From positions 16,312 through 48,564 of the forward strand of contig NZ_HE978541.1 in the NCBI RefSeq assembly GCF_000311785.1: 32,253 nucleotides of DNA, read 5' to 3'. Shown here in pieces: positions 1 to 7,317 of the stretch. A model generated the notes under the pieces. That model was given only the letters and a program-made list of their open reading frames with translations, did not search any database and was not told where the DNA came from. A program made the position numbers and the translations under genes. How positions within the stretch are numbered: position 1 is the first letter of the stretch; every line of letters begins with the position of its first letter. Origin of the DNA: Brevibacillus massiliensis. GTDB lineage: Bacteria; Bacillota; Bacilli; Brevibacillales; Brevibacillaceae.

Positions 1-23
1 ACTTAATAAATGAGGGATGCAAA

Positions 24-1275
24 ATGAATGCTGCTGAGTTGAATTCTTCTGTACAACAGAAAAAATTCGATGTGGATGTTGTGGTGGTCGGAGCTGGACC
101 GGGGGGTGCATGCTTAGTTATTTACTTGCCAGAAGCGGGGTCGGAATCGCACTACTGGAACGGCATCAGGATTTGGATCGCGAGTTTCGCGGGTATTTTT
201 TTCAACCTTTGGTGTTGAAGTTGTTTGACCAAATCGGACTCCTGGATAAGATTTTACAAATTCCTCATCAACATGTCGATGTGTTCAAATTTGTGGACCA
301 TGGGAAGATGTTGTTCGAAGTCAGGTTTGACGAACTTGATCCTCCCTACAATTACGGGTTGAACATGCCGCAACCGCCGCTGCTTGAGTTTTTCATCCGG
401 GAAGCTTCGCAGTTCCCGAACTTTACTTATTTCGGCGGAACAACAGCCAAAGAACTGATGAAGCAAGACAATTCCGTTATCGGGCTTAAGGCAAGAAGCG
501 CAGAGGGAGAAATTGAGTTGCGAAGCCGGCTGGTCGTCGGCGCCGATGGCCGCTACTCTACCATTCGGAAGCTGGCAGACATGAGCCAGACGATGGACAA
601 ATTTGAATTTGATTTTGTCTGGTTTGACATGCCTAAAAGATTGGAAAAAGATTATCCGCTGCAAATCAAGATAGAGGATCGAGGCATGCTGATCTATATT
701 CCGAAAGGGGAGGATCTTGTACAGGTCGGTTGGGTAATACGAAAAAAAACCTATCCCGAGTTAGTGAAAAAAGGAATCGACGATTTCATTCGCACTCTAA
801 TAGCCGTCGAGCCGGATTTGCAGGATGCACTGCCCCAATATCTTACAAGTTTCAAACAATGTTCCGTTCTGGACATCCAGGTTGGAATGACGGATGAATG
901 GGTGAAGGATGGCCTGCTCCTCATTGGTGACGCAGCTCATATCGCCTCGCCTTTTTCCGGACAAGGCAACAGTTTGGCGATTCAGGATGCGGTCGTCGCT
1001 CACGATGCGATCATGAAAGCGATCGCCTCTCTGGCTCGCTGCAAGAGTCGGCGTTGAAAAGCTATGAATCGTACCGTAAACCGGCGGTGGGTGAAATTCA
1101 AAAAATCCAGGCGATGCAAGCTCGACTGATCGCCATGAAAAATCCGCTGCTGCTCGGATTGCGCCGCACGATCGCTCCGGTCGTCCGACAGACGCCACTG
1201 ATCGGGATGATGCGGGATAAAATAGCGATGGGCGTTCAAGAGGTGGAAGTGAATACTTCGTACTTTAAGTTGTAA
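24..1275 (+). pseudogene. FAD-dependent monooxygenase/oxidoreductase, two frameshifts
   Basis: Three reading frames together make one protein of about 415 residues. The first (24 to about 108) has the N-terminal Rossmann motif DVVVVGAGPGG. The second (about 110-1035) carries the rest of the FAD-binding domain, including VVGADGRYSTIRKLA and the C-terminal FAD motif LLIGDAAHIASPFSGQGNSLAIQDA. The third (about 1030-1275) gives the C-terminal tail LQESALKSYESYRKPAV. These motifs are typical of aromatic-hydroxylase-like FAD monooxygenases (PF01494). Frame 1 to 2 falls at a run of six G (101-106); a seventh G would restore GPGGCMLSYLLARSGV. Frame 2 to 3 falls near 1028-1036 and also needs one more base. 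The start at 24 follows GAGGGATGCAAA. It is either a real pseudogene or two sequencing indels; if the latter, it is an intact enzyme. The substrate cannot be told. Confidence 0.8.
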
Positions 1276-1304
1276 TAGTTTGGTGATAGCTCAATGTACT
1301 CCCT

Positions 1305-1396
1305 AGGAGGTATTTCTTTTTCTGTATATATTCTTCATCGGCGTTGGCGTCATGGGCAAGAGCATGGCTGGCCATATCCTCCGGGCGGGCTATCCG
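1305..1396 (+). pseudogene. 5' fragment of a 3-hydroxyisobutyrate dehydrogenase-like gene
   Basis: An AGGAGG site (1305-1310) is followed by the frame FFIGVGVMGKSMAGHILRAGYP at 1331-1396, in pieces FFIGVGVMGK and SMAGHILRAGYP. This is the N-terminal NAD-binding beta-alpha-beta of the 3-hydroxyisobutyrate/6-phosphogluconate dehydrogenase family (GxGxMG...A..L...G). No ATG lies at a suitable distance; a CTG at 1322 is the nearest possible start. After position 1396 the family resemblance stops abruptly, and the opposite strand carries the start of a different gene (parB-like), so 1396/1397 appears to be a deletion or recombination junction. Only about 25 residues of an expected 290 remain. Confidence 0.6.
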
Positions 1397-1447
1397 CAAC
1401 AGTTCATCAATACTGGAGAGCTTGGGCGCAGGGCGTTTGCTTGCCAT
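1397..1447 (-). pseudogene. 5' fragment of a ParB-like partition gene
   Basis: On the minus strand, ATG at 1447 is preceded by AAAGGGGTTGATACAAA, a sound ribosome binding site, and encodes MASKRPAPKLSSIDELL before the frame runs into unrelated sequence at about 1397. This short leader resembles the N-terminus of ParB/Spo0J-like proteins of plasmids and integrative elements, which often begin with a basic stretch and a 'lpS.ddLf' motif. The call depends mainly on context: it lies 39 bases downstream of a ParA-like C-terminus in the usual parA-parB order. The identification from 17 residues alone is weak. Confidence 0.4.
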
Positions 1448-1486
1448 TTTGTATCAACCCCTTTGCCAAGCTTTGGTAAGCCAAGG

Positions 1487-1757
1487 CTACCTTGGATTTT
1501 GGATGAAACTCGATATGCTTTGACTGTAAAAGTTGGCTTCCCCGGCTTTAACGGAAAGCGGGATTTGCACATCGAAGATACGGAAGGTTTCCCGGTAGTA
1601 AACTCTTGCAAGTCGAAAGGCTTCCTTATATAAGTTCGTTCGGGCCTTCGATACCAATCCTTGGATGAATGCGTTTTTTTACTTTGACGATGATTTTGAG
1701 CAATTGAGTCAACGTCAAATTTCCCTGCGGGACAAGGCTTTTCAGGGGTTCTAAATT
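1487..1757 (-). pseudogene. 3' remnant of a plasmid/ICE-type parA partition ATPase gene
   Basis: Minus-strand reading gives two adjoining frames. The upstream one contains NLTLTQLLKIIVKVKKR and IHPRIGIEG. The downstream one contains ARTNLYKEAFRLAR, FRIFDVQIPLSVKAGEA and SQSISSFIQNPR, then a stop at 1487-1489. In ParA/Soj proteins of plasmids and integrative elements the order is a 'LL..I..VK..iNP.L.i.G' segment, 'D.RTNL.KE', 'I.IP.SVK..EA' and '.SI', so the order and spacing match, with a few residues lost at the frame switch near 1645. The Walker A half is absent, so it cannot be functional. It is followed by the ParB-like start, as in a parAB operon. Its closeness to the half tRNA gene suggests both are leftovers of an integrated element. 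Confidence 0.5.
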
Positions 1758-1765
1758 CTTTTTCC

Positions 1766-1793
1766 TTGACTTCATTTCCGCATGTGTTATAAT
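1766..1793 (+). promoter_or_regulatory. Strong sigma-A type promoter of the truncated tRNA-Leu
   Basis: TTGACT (1766-1771), a 16-base spacer and a perfect TATAAT (1788-1793). Transcription would begin near 1800, directly at the surviving anticodon arm of the tRNA. A near-consensus promoter abutting a tRNA is normal; what is abnormal is that the 5' half of the tRNA is missing. Confidence 0.65.
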
Positions 1794-1799
1794 AACACT

Positions 1800-1855
1800 C
1801 GCGACTCAAAATCGTGAGGGAAACCGTGGGGGTTCAAGTCCCTCTGCCGGCATCA
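1800..1855 (+). pseudogene. tRNA-Leu(CAA), 3' half only
   Basis: Visible parts in order: anticodon stem CGCGA/TCGTG around loop CTCAAAA (1805-1811, anticodon CAA); a long variable region (1817-1827); T arm GGGGG-TTCAAGT-CCCTC (1828-1844); the 3' acceptor strand TGCCGGC (1845-1851); discriminator A, then TCA instead of encoded CCA, and a T run. The matching 5' acceptor strand (expected GCCGGCA) and the D arm are absent: upstream there is only the promoter, seven bases away. The long variable region fits tRNA-Leu. Such 3' halves are typical attachment-site sequence of elements that integrate into tRNA genes, but no integrase is in the window. As it stands it cannot give a normal tRNA. Confidence 0.7.
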
Positions 1856-1910
1856 TTTTTATGTACTTTTCTGTAAATGCGAGTTATTCATAATCGAGTG
1901 ATAGAACAGT

Positions 1911-1952
1911 CGTGCGCTTTTTCGCTTATGCAGCGGGAGGGCGCATTATTTT
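1911..1952 (+). terminator. Possible hairpin upstream of the uracil-DNA glycosylase gene
   Basis: TGCGC (1913-1917) and GCGCA (1941-1945) can pair around an inner CGCT/AGCG stem, followed by TTATTTTTT. It may end transcription from the tRNA promoter. The stems are short, so this is a weak call. Confidence 0.3.
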
Positions 1953-1980
1953 TTGGGCAGAAATGGCGGGGTGAGAGCGA

Positions 1981-2694
1981 ATGCGCAGGCCGGAAGATGC
2001 GTTTCCAGACTTGTACCGGCGTCTGACGTCGGATGGTTACCGCAGTGAGGATGTAGCGAAGGCTGTAGAGACGACCAACCGGATCGTCATGCTGGAAAGA
2101 CTTCGTCGATATGTATTGCAATGCACCGACTGCCGTTTTCACCAAACTTGTCATTATCGCGTCCCGGGAGTAGGAAACAGCAGTAGCCGCTTTATGATTG
2201 TCGGCGAGGGACCGGGCGAGGACGAAGATGCTTGGGGGCAGCCGCTGGTGGGGATTAGCGGTACTTTGCTTTCGCTTATTCTGGAAAAGTTGGGGGTAGC
2301 CCGTGAACAGCTCTACATCACGAATGTCATGAAATGCCGCGTAGTGGATGATGCGGGCCGGAACAAGACACCTACCAGCGAAGAAACCCAGCCTTGCCGA
2401 AAGTTTTTGCACAGGGAATTCGCGTACATCCAGCCCTATGTCGTCCTCGCACTGGGGAAGGTAGCCATGCAGCACTTTTTTCCGGAGCAGCGATCCATTT
2501 CAGCCGTTCGGGGCAAGGCGCTGGCTTACGAAGGGGCATTTGTCATTCCTACCTGGCATCCCTCGTATATTTTAAGGCAGACAGGCGAAGAGCTGCAGCG
2601 GGCAAAGCGTGAAGCATGGAATGACTTTCAACAGGCGTTCCGGCTATATCGCCAGCTGCGCCAGAAAGATGAGAACAGGGGGGAAACAAGATGA
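1981..2694 (+). CDS. Uracil-DNA glycosylase, family 4-type [4Fe-4S] (237 aa)
   Basis: Removes uracil from DNA in base-excision repair. The catalytic motif GEGPGEDED (75-83) followed by WGQPLVG matches the family-4 signature GE.PG..ED..G.PFVG. Cys48, Cys51, Cys119 and Cys139 fit the four-cysteine iron-sulfur pattern (C-x2-C, a long gap, then two more). The second conserved motif is HPSYILR (193-199). ATG at 1981 follows GGGGTGAG. The stop overlaps the start of the next gene (ATGA at 2691-2694), so the two are probably translationally coupled. A family-5 enzyme is the alternative, but the acidic residues after GEGPGE favour family 4. Confidence 0.85.
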   Translation: MRRPEDAFPDLYRRLTSDGYRSEDVAKAVETTNRIVMLERLRRYVLQCTDCRFHQTCHYRVPGVGNSSSRFMIVGEGPGEDEDAWGQPLVGISGTLLSLILEKLGVAREQLYITNVMKCRVVDDAGRNKTPTSEETQPCRKFLHREFAYIQPYVVLALGKVAMQHFFPEQRSISAVRGKALAYEGAFVIPTWHPSYILRQTGEELQRAKREAWNDFQQAFRLYRQLRQKDENRGETR

Positions 2695-4019
2695 GGTATT
2701 CGCTGTATGACCGGCCCCCGATGGGGGTCACGTTTTTATCCTCACTGCAGTGGCTGATCGTGACCTTGTCGACGACGGTTGCGATTCCGATCGTCGTCGG
2801 CAACGTCTTTGGATTACATCCGGAAGAAATCGGACGCTTTATGCAGCAGACGATTTTTTTTGTGGGATTGGCGTCGCTCCTGCAAGCTGTCATCGGGCAT
2901 GGCTATCCGATGATCGAAGGGCCGGCCGGCATGTGGTGGAGCATATTTCTCATATTGGCGCAAATCGGCACGGGAATGGGGTTATCACCGGGCCATATTG
3001 GGCAGTCTATCGAACTGGGGCTGATGGTTGCCGGCGTACTGTTTATCATTTTGGGGGCGCTGCGGTGGATCGGAAAGATTCAGCAGTGGTTTACGCCAAC
3101 CATCACCGGGACGTACATGATCTTGCTTGCTGTTTCGCTTTGCACCACTTTTGTGAAAGGCATGCTGGGCATCGACTTTCAGCAGTCCCAGGTTGTTCAG
3201 CCTAAAATCGCGGTTGCATCGATCGTGATCATGGCGCTTGTGGTCTTATTCATGCGAATTCCCAAAGTAACCAGTTACGCCGTACTGCTTGGCATGGTGA
3301 TGGGTTGGATTGGATATGCGCTGCTGGGTTGGGCAGAACCCGTGAGGCCGACGAGCGAACTGGTCGTCTGGCCCAAATTGTTTTTTTGGGGACCGCCGCA
3401 GTGGGATGCAGGCATCCTGCTGACAAGCGTGTTGACCGGTTTTGTCCTGTTGACAAACCTGATTACCAGCGTAGTGGTGTTGGGACGGGTTACAGGCAAG
3501 GAAGCGGGATCAAAAGAGTTTAATCGAGGCGGTGTATTTACGGGTGTTTCCCATTTATTGTCAGGCTTGTCCGGGGTAGTCGGGATGATACCGCTCTCTT
3601 TGTCTGCGGCAGTGATTGAAACCACGAAAATGGCTTCGCGCCTGCCGTTTATCGCGGCCATGATCGCCATGATGGCAATCGGTATTCTTCCCGGCGTATC
3701 ACATTTCTTGGCGTCAATTCCGACGCCTGTTGCATACGCTGCGATGTTTGTCACGTATACGCAATTGCTCGGTTTTGGGTTAAAAGACTTTACTCGCGTG
3801 CAGATGAATGAGCGATCCATCATCGTCATCGGAAGCTCGCTGTTGATCGGGATTGGCGTCATGTTTGTACCGACGGAGGCTTGGAAGACGATCCACCCGC
3901 TGCTGAGCTTTTTGCTTGGGAACGGGCTGCTGCTTGGGGTGTTGATCGCCCTGCTGCTCGAACATGTCGTATTCCGCGAACCGAAAGCAAAGGAAAAAAA
4001 CGGCCCTGCTTCCAATTAG
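2691..4019 (+). CDS. NCS2-family purine/pyrimidine permease (442 aa)
   Basis: A membrane protein with about 12-14 hydrophobic segments across its length. It resembles the nucleobase:cation symporter 2 family (uracil/xanthine permeases), particularly the divergent Bacillus YwdJ group. The usual NCS2 substrate motif (N.G...T.V.SR) is seen here as SLSAAVIETTKMASR in the second half of the protein. The early segment RPPMGVTFLSSLQWLIVTL is typical of the YwdJ-like branch. It overlaps the uracil-DNA glycosylase gene by four bases, so it may carry uracil or a related base across the membrane; the actual substrate cannot be read from sequence. It ends at a hairpin shared with the convergent gene. Confidence 0.8.
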   Translation: MRYSLYDRPPMGVTFLSSLQWLIVTLSTTVAIPIVVGNVFGLHPEEIGRFMQQTIFFVGLASLLQAVIGHGYPMIEGPAGMWWSIFLILAQIGTGMGLSPGHIGQSIELGLMVAGVLFIILGALRWIGKIQQWFTPTITGTYMILLAVSLCTTFVKGMLGIDFQQSQVVQPKIAVASIVIMALVVLFMRIPKVTSYAVLLGMVMGWIGYALLGWAEPVRPTSELVVWPKLFFWGPPQWDAGILLTSVLTGFVLLTNLITSVVVLGRVTGKEAGSKEFNRGGVFTGVSHLLSGLSGVVGMIPLSLSAAVIETTKMASRLPFIAAMIAMMAIGILPGVSHFLASIPTPVAYAAMFVTYTQLLGFGLKDFTRVQMNERSIIVIGSSLLIGIGVMFVPTEAWKTIHPLLSFLLGNGLLLGVLIALLLEHVVFREPKAKEKNGPASN

Positions 4020-4032
4020 CAGCGCCTTTTTT
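4002..4032. terminator. Bidirectional terminator between convergent genes
   Basis: GGCCCTGCT (4002-4010), a 7-base loop and AGCAGCGCC (4018-4026) with one mismatch, then TTTTTT. The A run just before the left arm gives a T run for the opposite strand. It overlaps the last codons of the permease gene and serves the minus-strand gene ending at 4044. Confidence 0.7.
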
Positions 4033-4043
4033 CTTGTTTGTCG

Positions 4044-4721
4044 CTATGAAATGGCTCTGACTGCATCAGCGAAGACAACCTCGCCGCCGTTTATCTCCGT
4101 TAACATGCGAGCCGTCGAACCGATGATTTCATCCTGCTGCTTGACTGACAGCATCGGATGAAAGAAGATGACCTGCAATAGCTGGCTCGCCCCGTCCTTG
4201 ACGGAAGTACGGACAGAATCGACGATGGGACTGCCGAATGCGCCCTCTTCGTCTGCCAGCAGCAGTTTTCCTTTCATCTGTACCTCGCGGCCGTTTAAGG
4301 CTTCATAGGCGTCAGTCTCCGTACCCAGGCGGCACACGACTTGCCCCGATAATTTGCTCAGGTCGTAAATGCCGTAGGGAAGGGCGTAATGTATCGACAG
4401 GAAGTTGTTTACATCTACGGCAGAGTTCACCAAATGAAAGGGATTCCCTTGGATCAGCCGGCGCAGCAGCGCTTCCGAAGAGGGGCGGTAGCGGGAGGGA
4501 TCGATGCCGAGCCGTTTAAACGCTGCCCGCCACTCGCGGATCCCTTCTATTTCCGTCAGCTTGGCCGGTTCGTGTTCGATCCGAAGTGACTCGACGAATA
4601 GGTTGATGCGTCCCCGCAGCATTTTGGGAGATTCGCTGAGAGCGATATCAGAGTAGTGGATGACGCCAAGCGAAAAGTCCGGCAATTTGTCAAAAACATC
4701 AGGGGAGATCGTGACCTTCAA
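4044..4721 (-). CDS. B3/B4 (tRNA-editing-like) domain protein (225 aa)
   Basis: Matches stand-alone proteins carrying the B3/B4 domain of phenylalanyl-tRNA synthetase beta (PF03483). Recognisable segments are EGIREWRAAFKRLGIDPSRYRPSSEALLRRL (about 60-90) and LVNSAVDVNNFLSIHYALPYGIYDL (about 97-121), the core of this family. In the synthetase this domain edits mischarged tRNA; the role of the stand-alone version is not established. ATG at 4721 follows a GGAGCGAC-type site. It is convergent with the permease and divergent from rnhA, with about 130 bases between the two starts. Confidence 0.75.
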   Translation of the reverse strand: MKVTISPDVFDKLPDFSLGVIHYSDIALSESPKMLRGRINLFVESLRIEHEPAKLTEIEGIREWRAAFKRLGIDPSRYRPSSEALLRRLIQGNPFHLVNSAVDVNNFLSIHYALPYGIYDLSKLSGQVVCRLGTETDAYEALNGREVQMKGKLLLADEEGAFGSPIVDSVRTSVKDGASQLLQVIFFHPMLSVKQQDEIIGSTARMLTEINGGEVVFADAVRAIS

Positions 4722-4796
4722 AAGTGTCGCTCCTTTCCTAAAAAATCCATTTGAAGGTTAGTATAGCACAGTCGTCCCACGCCCGCGAAAATCATT

Positions 4797-4825
4797 TTGT
4801 GAAAGCCTTTATGGTTCAGTACAAT
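4797..4825 (+). promoter_or_regulatory. Promoter of rnhA-queG
   Basis: TTGTGA (4797-4802), 17-base spacer, TACAAT (4820-4825), about 30 bases ahead of the rnhA start. It fits a sigma-A promoter with two mismatches to consensus. Confidence 0.55.
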
Positions 4826-4857
4826 AAAGATAAGCATAGCCAGGGAGGAGTATATGA

Positions 4858-5292
4858 ATGAAAGAAGTGACAATCTATACGGATGGCGCTTGTTCCGGAA
4901 ATCCCGGCCCTGGCGGTTGGGGAGCGGTGCTGTTCTACGGACAGCATAAAAAAGAGATGTCGGGTTCGGCGGAGAACACGACCAATAACCGGATGGAGCT
5001 GCAGGCAGCGATCGAGGCGTTGTCTGTTTTAAAGGAGCCATGCAAGGTGACACTGTACAGCGACAGTGCTTATCTGGTGAACTGTTTTGCCCAGGGCTGG
5101 TATAAGGGCTGGGTGAAAAACGGCTGGAAGAACAGCAAAAACCAGCCTGTCGAAAATCAGGACCTGTGGAAGGAACTGCTGCGTCTGACGGAGGTTCACC
5201 AGGTGAGCTTTGTAAAAGTAAAAGGCCACGCCGATAACGAATGGAACAACCGCTGCGACGAGCTGGCCACGGGGGCGATCCGACAGACGTGA
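4858..5292 (+). CDS. rnhA: Ribonuclease HI (144 aa)
   Basis: Cleaves the RNA strand of RNA-DNA hybrids. The catalytic carboxylates are all present: Asp9 in YTDGACSGNPGPGGWG, Glu47 in NNRMELQA, Asp69 in YSDSAYLV and Asp134 in NRCDELA, along with His124 in KGHADNEWN. Length is normal for the bacterial type-1 enzyme, and the W-rich basic loop (W81-W90) is present. B. subtilis itself lacks a classical active RNase HI of this kind, whereas several other Bacillales have one. ATG at 4858 follows GGGAGGAG; an ATG at 4854 is in another frame. The stop overlaps the GTG start proposed for queG. Confidence 0.93.
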   Translation: MKEVTIYTDGACSGNPGPGGWGAVLFYGQHKKEMSGSAENTTNNRMELQAAIEALSVLKEPCKVTLYSDSAYLVNCFAQGWYKGWVKNGWKNSKNQPVENQDLWKELLRLTEVHQVSFVKVKGHADNEWNNRCDELATGAIRQT

Positions 5293-6461
5293 CCACATCA
5301 GCGTATTGGGAGCAAACCAAACAAGCGATTATTGCCTACGCCAAAGAAATCGGGATCGACAAAATCGGCTTTGCCAGTGCTGACCCGTTCGTTGAATTGA
5401 AGGAGCGGCTGGTGGCCCACCGGGAAAAAGGCTACGAATCCGGTTTTGAGGAGCCTGACCTGGAGAAGCGGACGGTGCCGGAGAGAAGCCTTTCCGGGGC
5501 AAAGTCGCTCATCTCGATTGCGCTCGCCTACCCGTCCAAGATGGAGAACCCGCCAAAATCCGAGCCAGGCGCTTATCGCGGCATGCTCAGCCGTTCGGCA
5601 TGGGGGACGGACTACCATCATGTGCTGAGAAGCAAGCTGCAGCAGCTCACGGCGTACATCAAGCAGCTCGAGCCGGCCGCTAGGGTGGAGTCGATGGTGG
5701 ATACGGGTGCCCTGTCCGATCGGGCCGTGGCAGAGCGGGCCGGGATGGGCTGGGTCGGGAAAAATTGTGCGCTGATAACGCCGGAGTACGGCTCCTGGGT
5801 CTACCTCGGGGAACTGCTGACCAATTTGCCGCTGCCGCCGGACACTCCCGTAGAGGAAGGGTGCGGCGATTGCAACATCTGTGTGGAGGCTTGTCCGACG
5901 GGGGCGCTGGTACAGGGCGGACAGCTTGATGCCCAGAAGTGTGTTTCCTATCTCACCCAGGTAAAGGACTTTATACCCGAGCAGTACCGCGCAAAGATCG
6001 GCAATCGTCTGTACGGCTGCGATACTTGTCAAATGGTCTGTCCGAAGAACCGGGGCAAACACTTCAGCCATCATCCCGAATTCTCCCCGGAACCCGAAGT
6101 GGCAAAGCCGCTGCTGCTGCCGCTGCTGACGATGGGAAACAAGGAATTTAAAGAGAAATTTGGCGCTTCTTCTGCATCGTGGCGGGGAAAGAAGCCCATT
6201 CAGCGAAACGCGATTCTCGCGCTGGCTCACTTCAAGGACCGCAGTGCAGTGCCGGAGTTGATCCGCCTGATGGAAAACGATCCGCGCCCCGTCATTCGCG
6301 GGACTGCGGCCTGGGCATTGGGGAAAATTGGAGGAGAAGAAGCGAAAGCAGCACTGATCAAAGCAGAGGGGCAGGAGCACTCGGCAGAAGTTCTGGAAGA
6401 AATCCACAAGGGATTGGCTTTTTTTGAAGAAACGTCTCTTCCCCGTTATCCGTCCAAGTAA
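5289..6461 (+). CDS. queG: Epoxyqueuosine reductase (390 aa)
   Basis: Catalyses the last step of queuosine synthesis in tRNA, reducing epoxyqueuosine with cobalamin. The N-terminal part holds the cobalamin-binding domain with VDTGALSDRAVAERAGMGWVGKN, containing the conserved Asp (about 138). Two ferredoxin-like clusters follow: CGDCNICVEACP (about 192-202) and CDTCQMVCP (about 244-251), plus an extra Cys near 218. The C-terminus has a HEAT-like repeat segment (about 300-370). The frame is open back to 5241, but the family begins close to AYWEQTKQAIIAYAKEIG, so GTG at 5289, overlapping the rnhA stop, is the better start; 5241 would overlap rnhA by 52 bases. It is probably co-transcribed with rnhA. 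Confidence 0.9.
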   Translation: MTTSAYWEQTKQAIIAYAKEIGIDKIGFASADPFVELKERLVAHREKGYESGFEEPDLEKRTVPERSLSGAKSLISIALAYPSKMENPPKSEPGAYRGMLSRSAWGTDYHHVLRSKLQQLTAYIKQLEPAARVESMVDTGALSDRAVAERAGMGWVGKNCALITPEYGSWVYLGELLTNLPLPPDTPVEEGCGDCNICVEACPTGALVQGGQLDAQKCVSYLTQVKDFIPEQYRAKIGNRLYGCDTCQMVCPKNRGKHFSHHPEFSPEPEVAKPLLLPLLTMGNKEFKEKFGASSASWRGKKPIQRNAILALAHFKDRSAVPELIRLMENDPRPVIRGTAAWALGKIGGEEAKAALIKAEGQEHSAEVLEEIHKGLAFFEETSLPRYPSK

Positions 6462-6557
6462 TAGTGGACTTGCAAAAATTAGTCCGCAAGAACAAGGACG
6501 AACGTAAGCGCACAGGCATGATATAACTAGGGTAAAAATCGGAAGGGAACGAGCAAA

Positions 6558-6755
6558 GTGGAGGACCTTTCAGAAGAAGTCGTGTGGAGTGCGGTGATAA
6601 ATTGCGATTCGCGGTACGACAGCCTGTTTTTCTATGCTGTTCGGACGACAAAAATATGCTGCCGGCCGTCCTGTGAATCGAAAACGCCCAGCCGCAGAAA
6701 TGTCTGCTTTTTTCACAGCCTGGAAGCGGCGTATCACAAGGGATTTCGGGCCTGA
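6558..6755 (+). pseudogene. adaA: 5' fragment of adaA (methylphosphotriester-DNA transferase)
   Basis: GTG at 6558 follows GGAAGGGA. The product matches the N-terminal zinc domain of Ada/AdaA, which takes methyl groups from DNA phosphotriesters and activates alkylation-repair genes: VINCDSRYDSLFFYAVRTTK, then CRPSC, then NVCFFHSLEAAYHKGF. The domain normally continues with GFRPCKRCRP, whose two cysteines complete the zinc site, and then two AraC-type helix-turn-helix motifs. Here it stops after GFRA, and the following sequence belongs to a permease. Both distal cysteines and the whole regulator part are lost. In B. subtilis adaA precedes adaB, a methyltransferase; the intact methyltransferase gene 560 bases downstream fits that ancestry. 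Confidence 0.8.
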
Positions 6756-6765
6756 AAAAGGTGCA

Positions 6766-7286
6766 GGCAAACGAGACGTGATGCGCAGTACGTGGACAAG
6801 TGTCTTCCTCATCGGGATCGTCTATACGCTGCTCTCCATCGTTACCGTTGGGACGCATACCTACGGGGAGATGGGGACAATCGCGCCGTTGGCGGCTCTG
6901 ATGAGCAAAACACTGGGATTTAGCGCCGGGCTGGCAACAGCGGCGATAGCCTGCATCGTCTGCCTGGGAACACTCAACGTGTTCCTTGCCAGCTCCTCGC
7001 GCCTCGGCTACGCGCTTGCCAGAGAAGGAAAATGTTCCCGGTTGATCAACTCATCCTAGTGCCTACTACGCTCGGGATCCTGGTCTATATCATCGCTTCT
7101 GCAGCATGTGTAAAGCTTCTTTGGAACGATGCTTTCGGGAGGATATCTTCGCTGCTGGCAGTTCTTTGTTGTCTTGCGGTTGCACCTTTTGCCGCTGGTT
7201 ATCTGTTTGTCCCTGTGGTTGTGTCTATTGGCTGTTTGGCATATGTAAGGCAGCGAAATAGAACCAAAGCTGCAAAAAGCGAATAG
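6766..7286 (+). pseudogene. APC-superfamily amino-acid permease, truncated and internally deleted
   Basis: Two frames carry the second half of an APC permease resembling the YjeH (methionine/branched-chain exporter) group. The first (to 7059) starts KRDVMRSTWTSVFLIGIVYTL and includes SSSRLGYALAREGK, the usual segment before a cytoplasmic loop. The second (about 7041-7286) resumes with DQLILVPTTLGILVYIIASAAC and ends QRNRTKAAKSE. A normal protein has about 200 more residues before the first part, and about 50 between LAREGK and DQLIL. So one junction is near 6750-6766, joining the permease to the adaA fragment, and another is near 7030-7041. It cannot make a working carrier. Confidence 0.75.
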
Positions 7287-7317
7287 TATTCATTCATTTT
7301 TCAGGAGGTCGGGACGC

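Noticed and set aside
254-664. Minus-strand open frame opposite the FAD monooxygenase
   Set aside because: Shadow of the plus-strand gene; no start signal or family match.
1352-1633. Plus-strand open frame continuing from the dehydrogenase fragment
   Set aside because: Only the part up to 1396 resembles a dehydrogenase; beyond that the minus strand carries parB- and parA-like sequence, so the rest is chance.
5298-6407. Long minus-strand open frame (369 codons) inside queG
   Set aside because: It is a shadow of the well-supported queG gene in a GC-rich region; its translation is rich in Arg, His and Cys, has no recognisable domain, and has no ribosome binding site.
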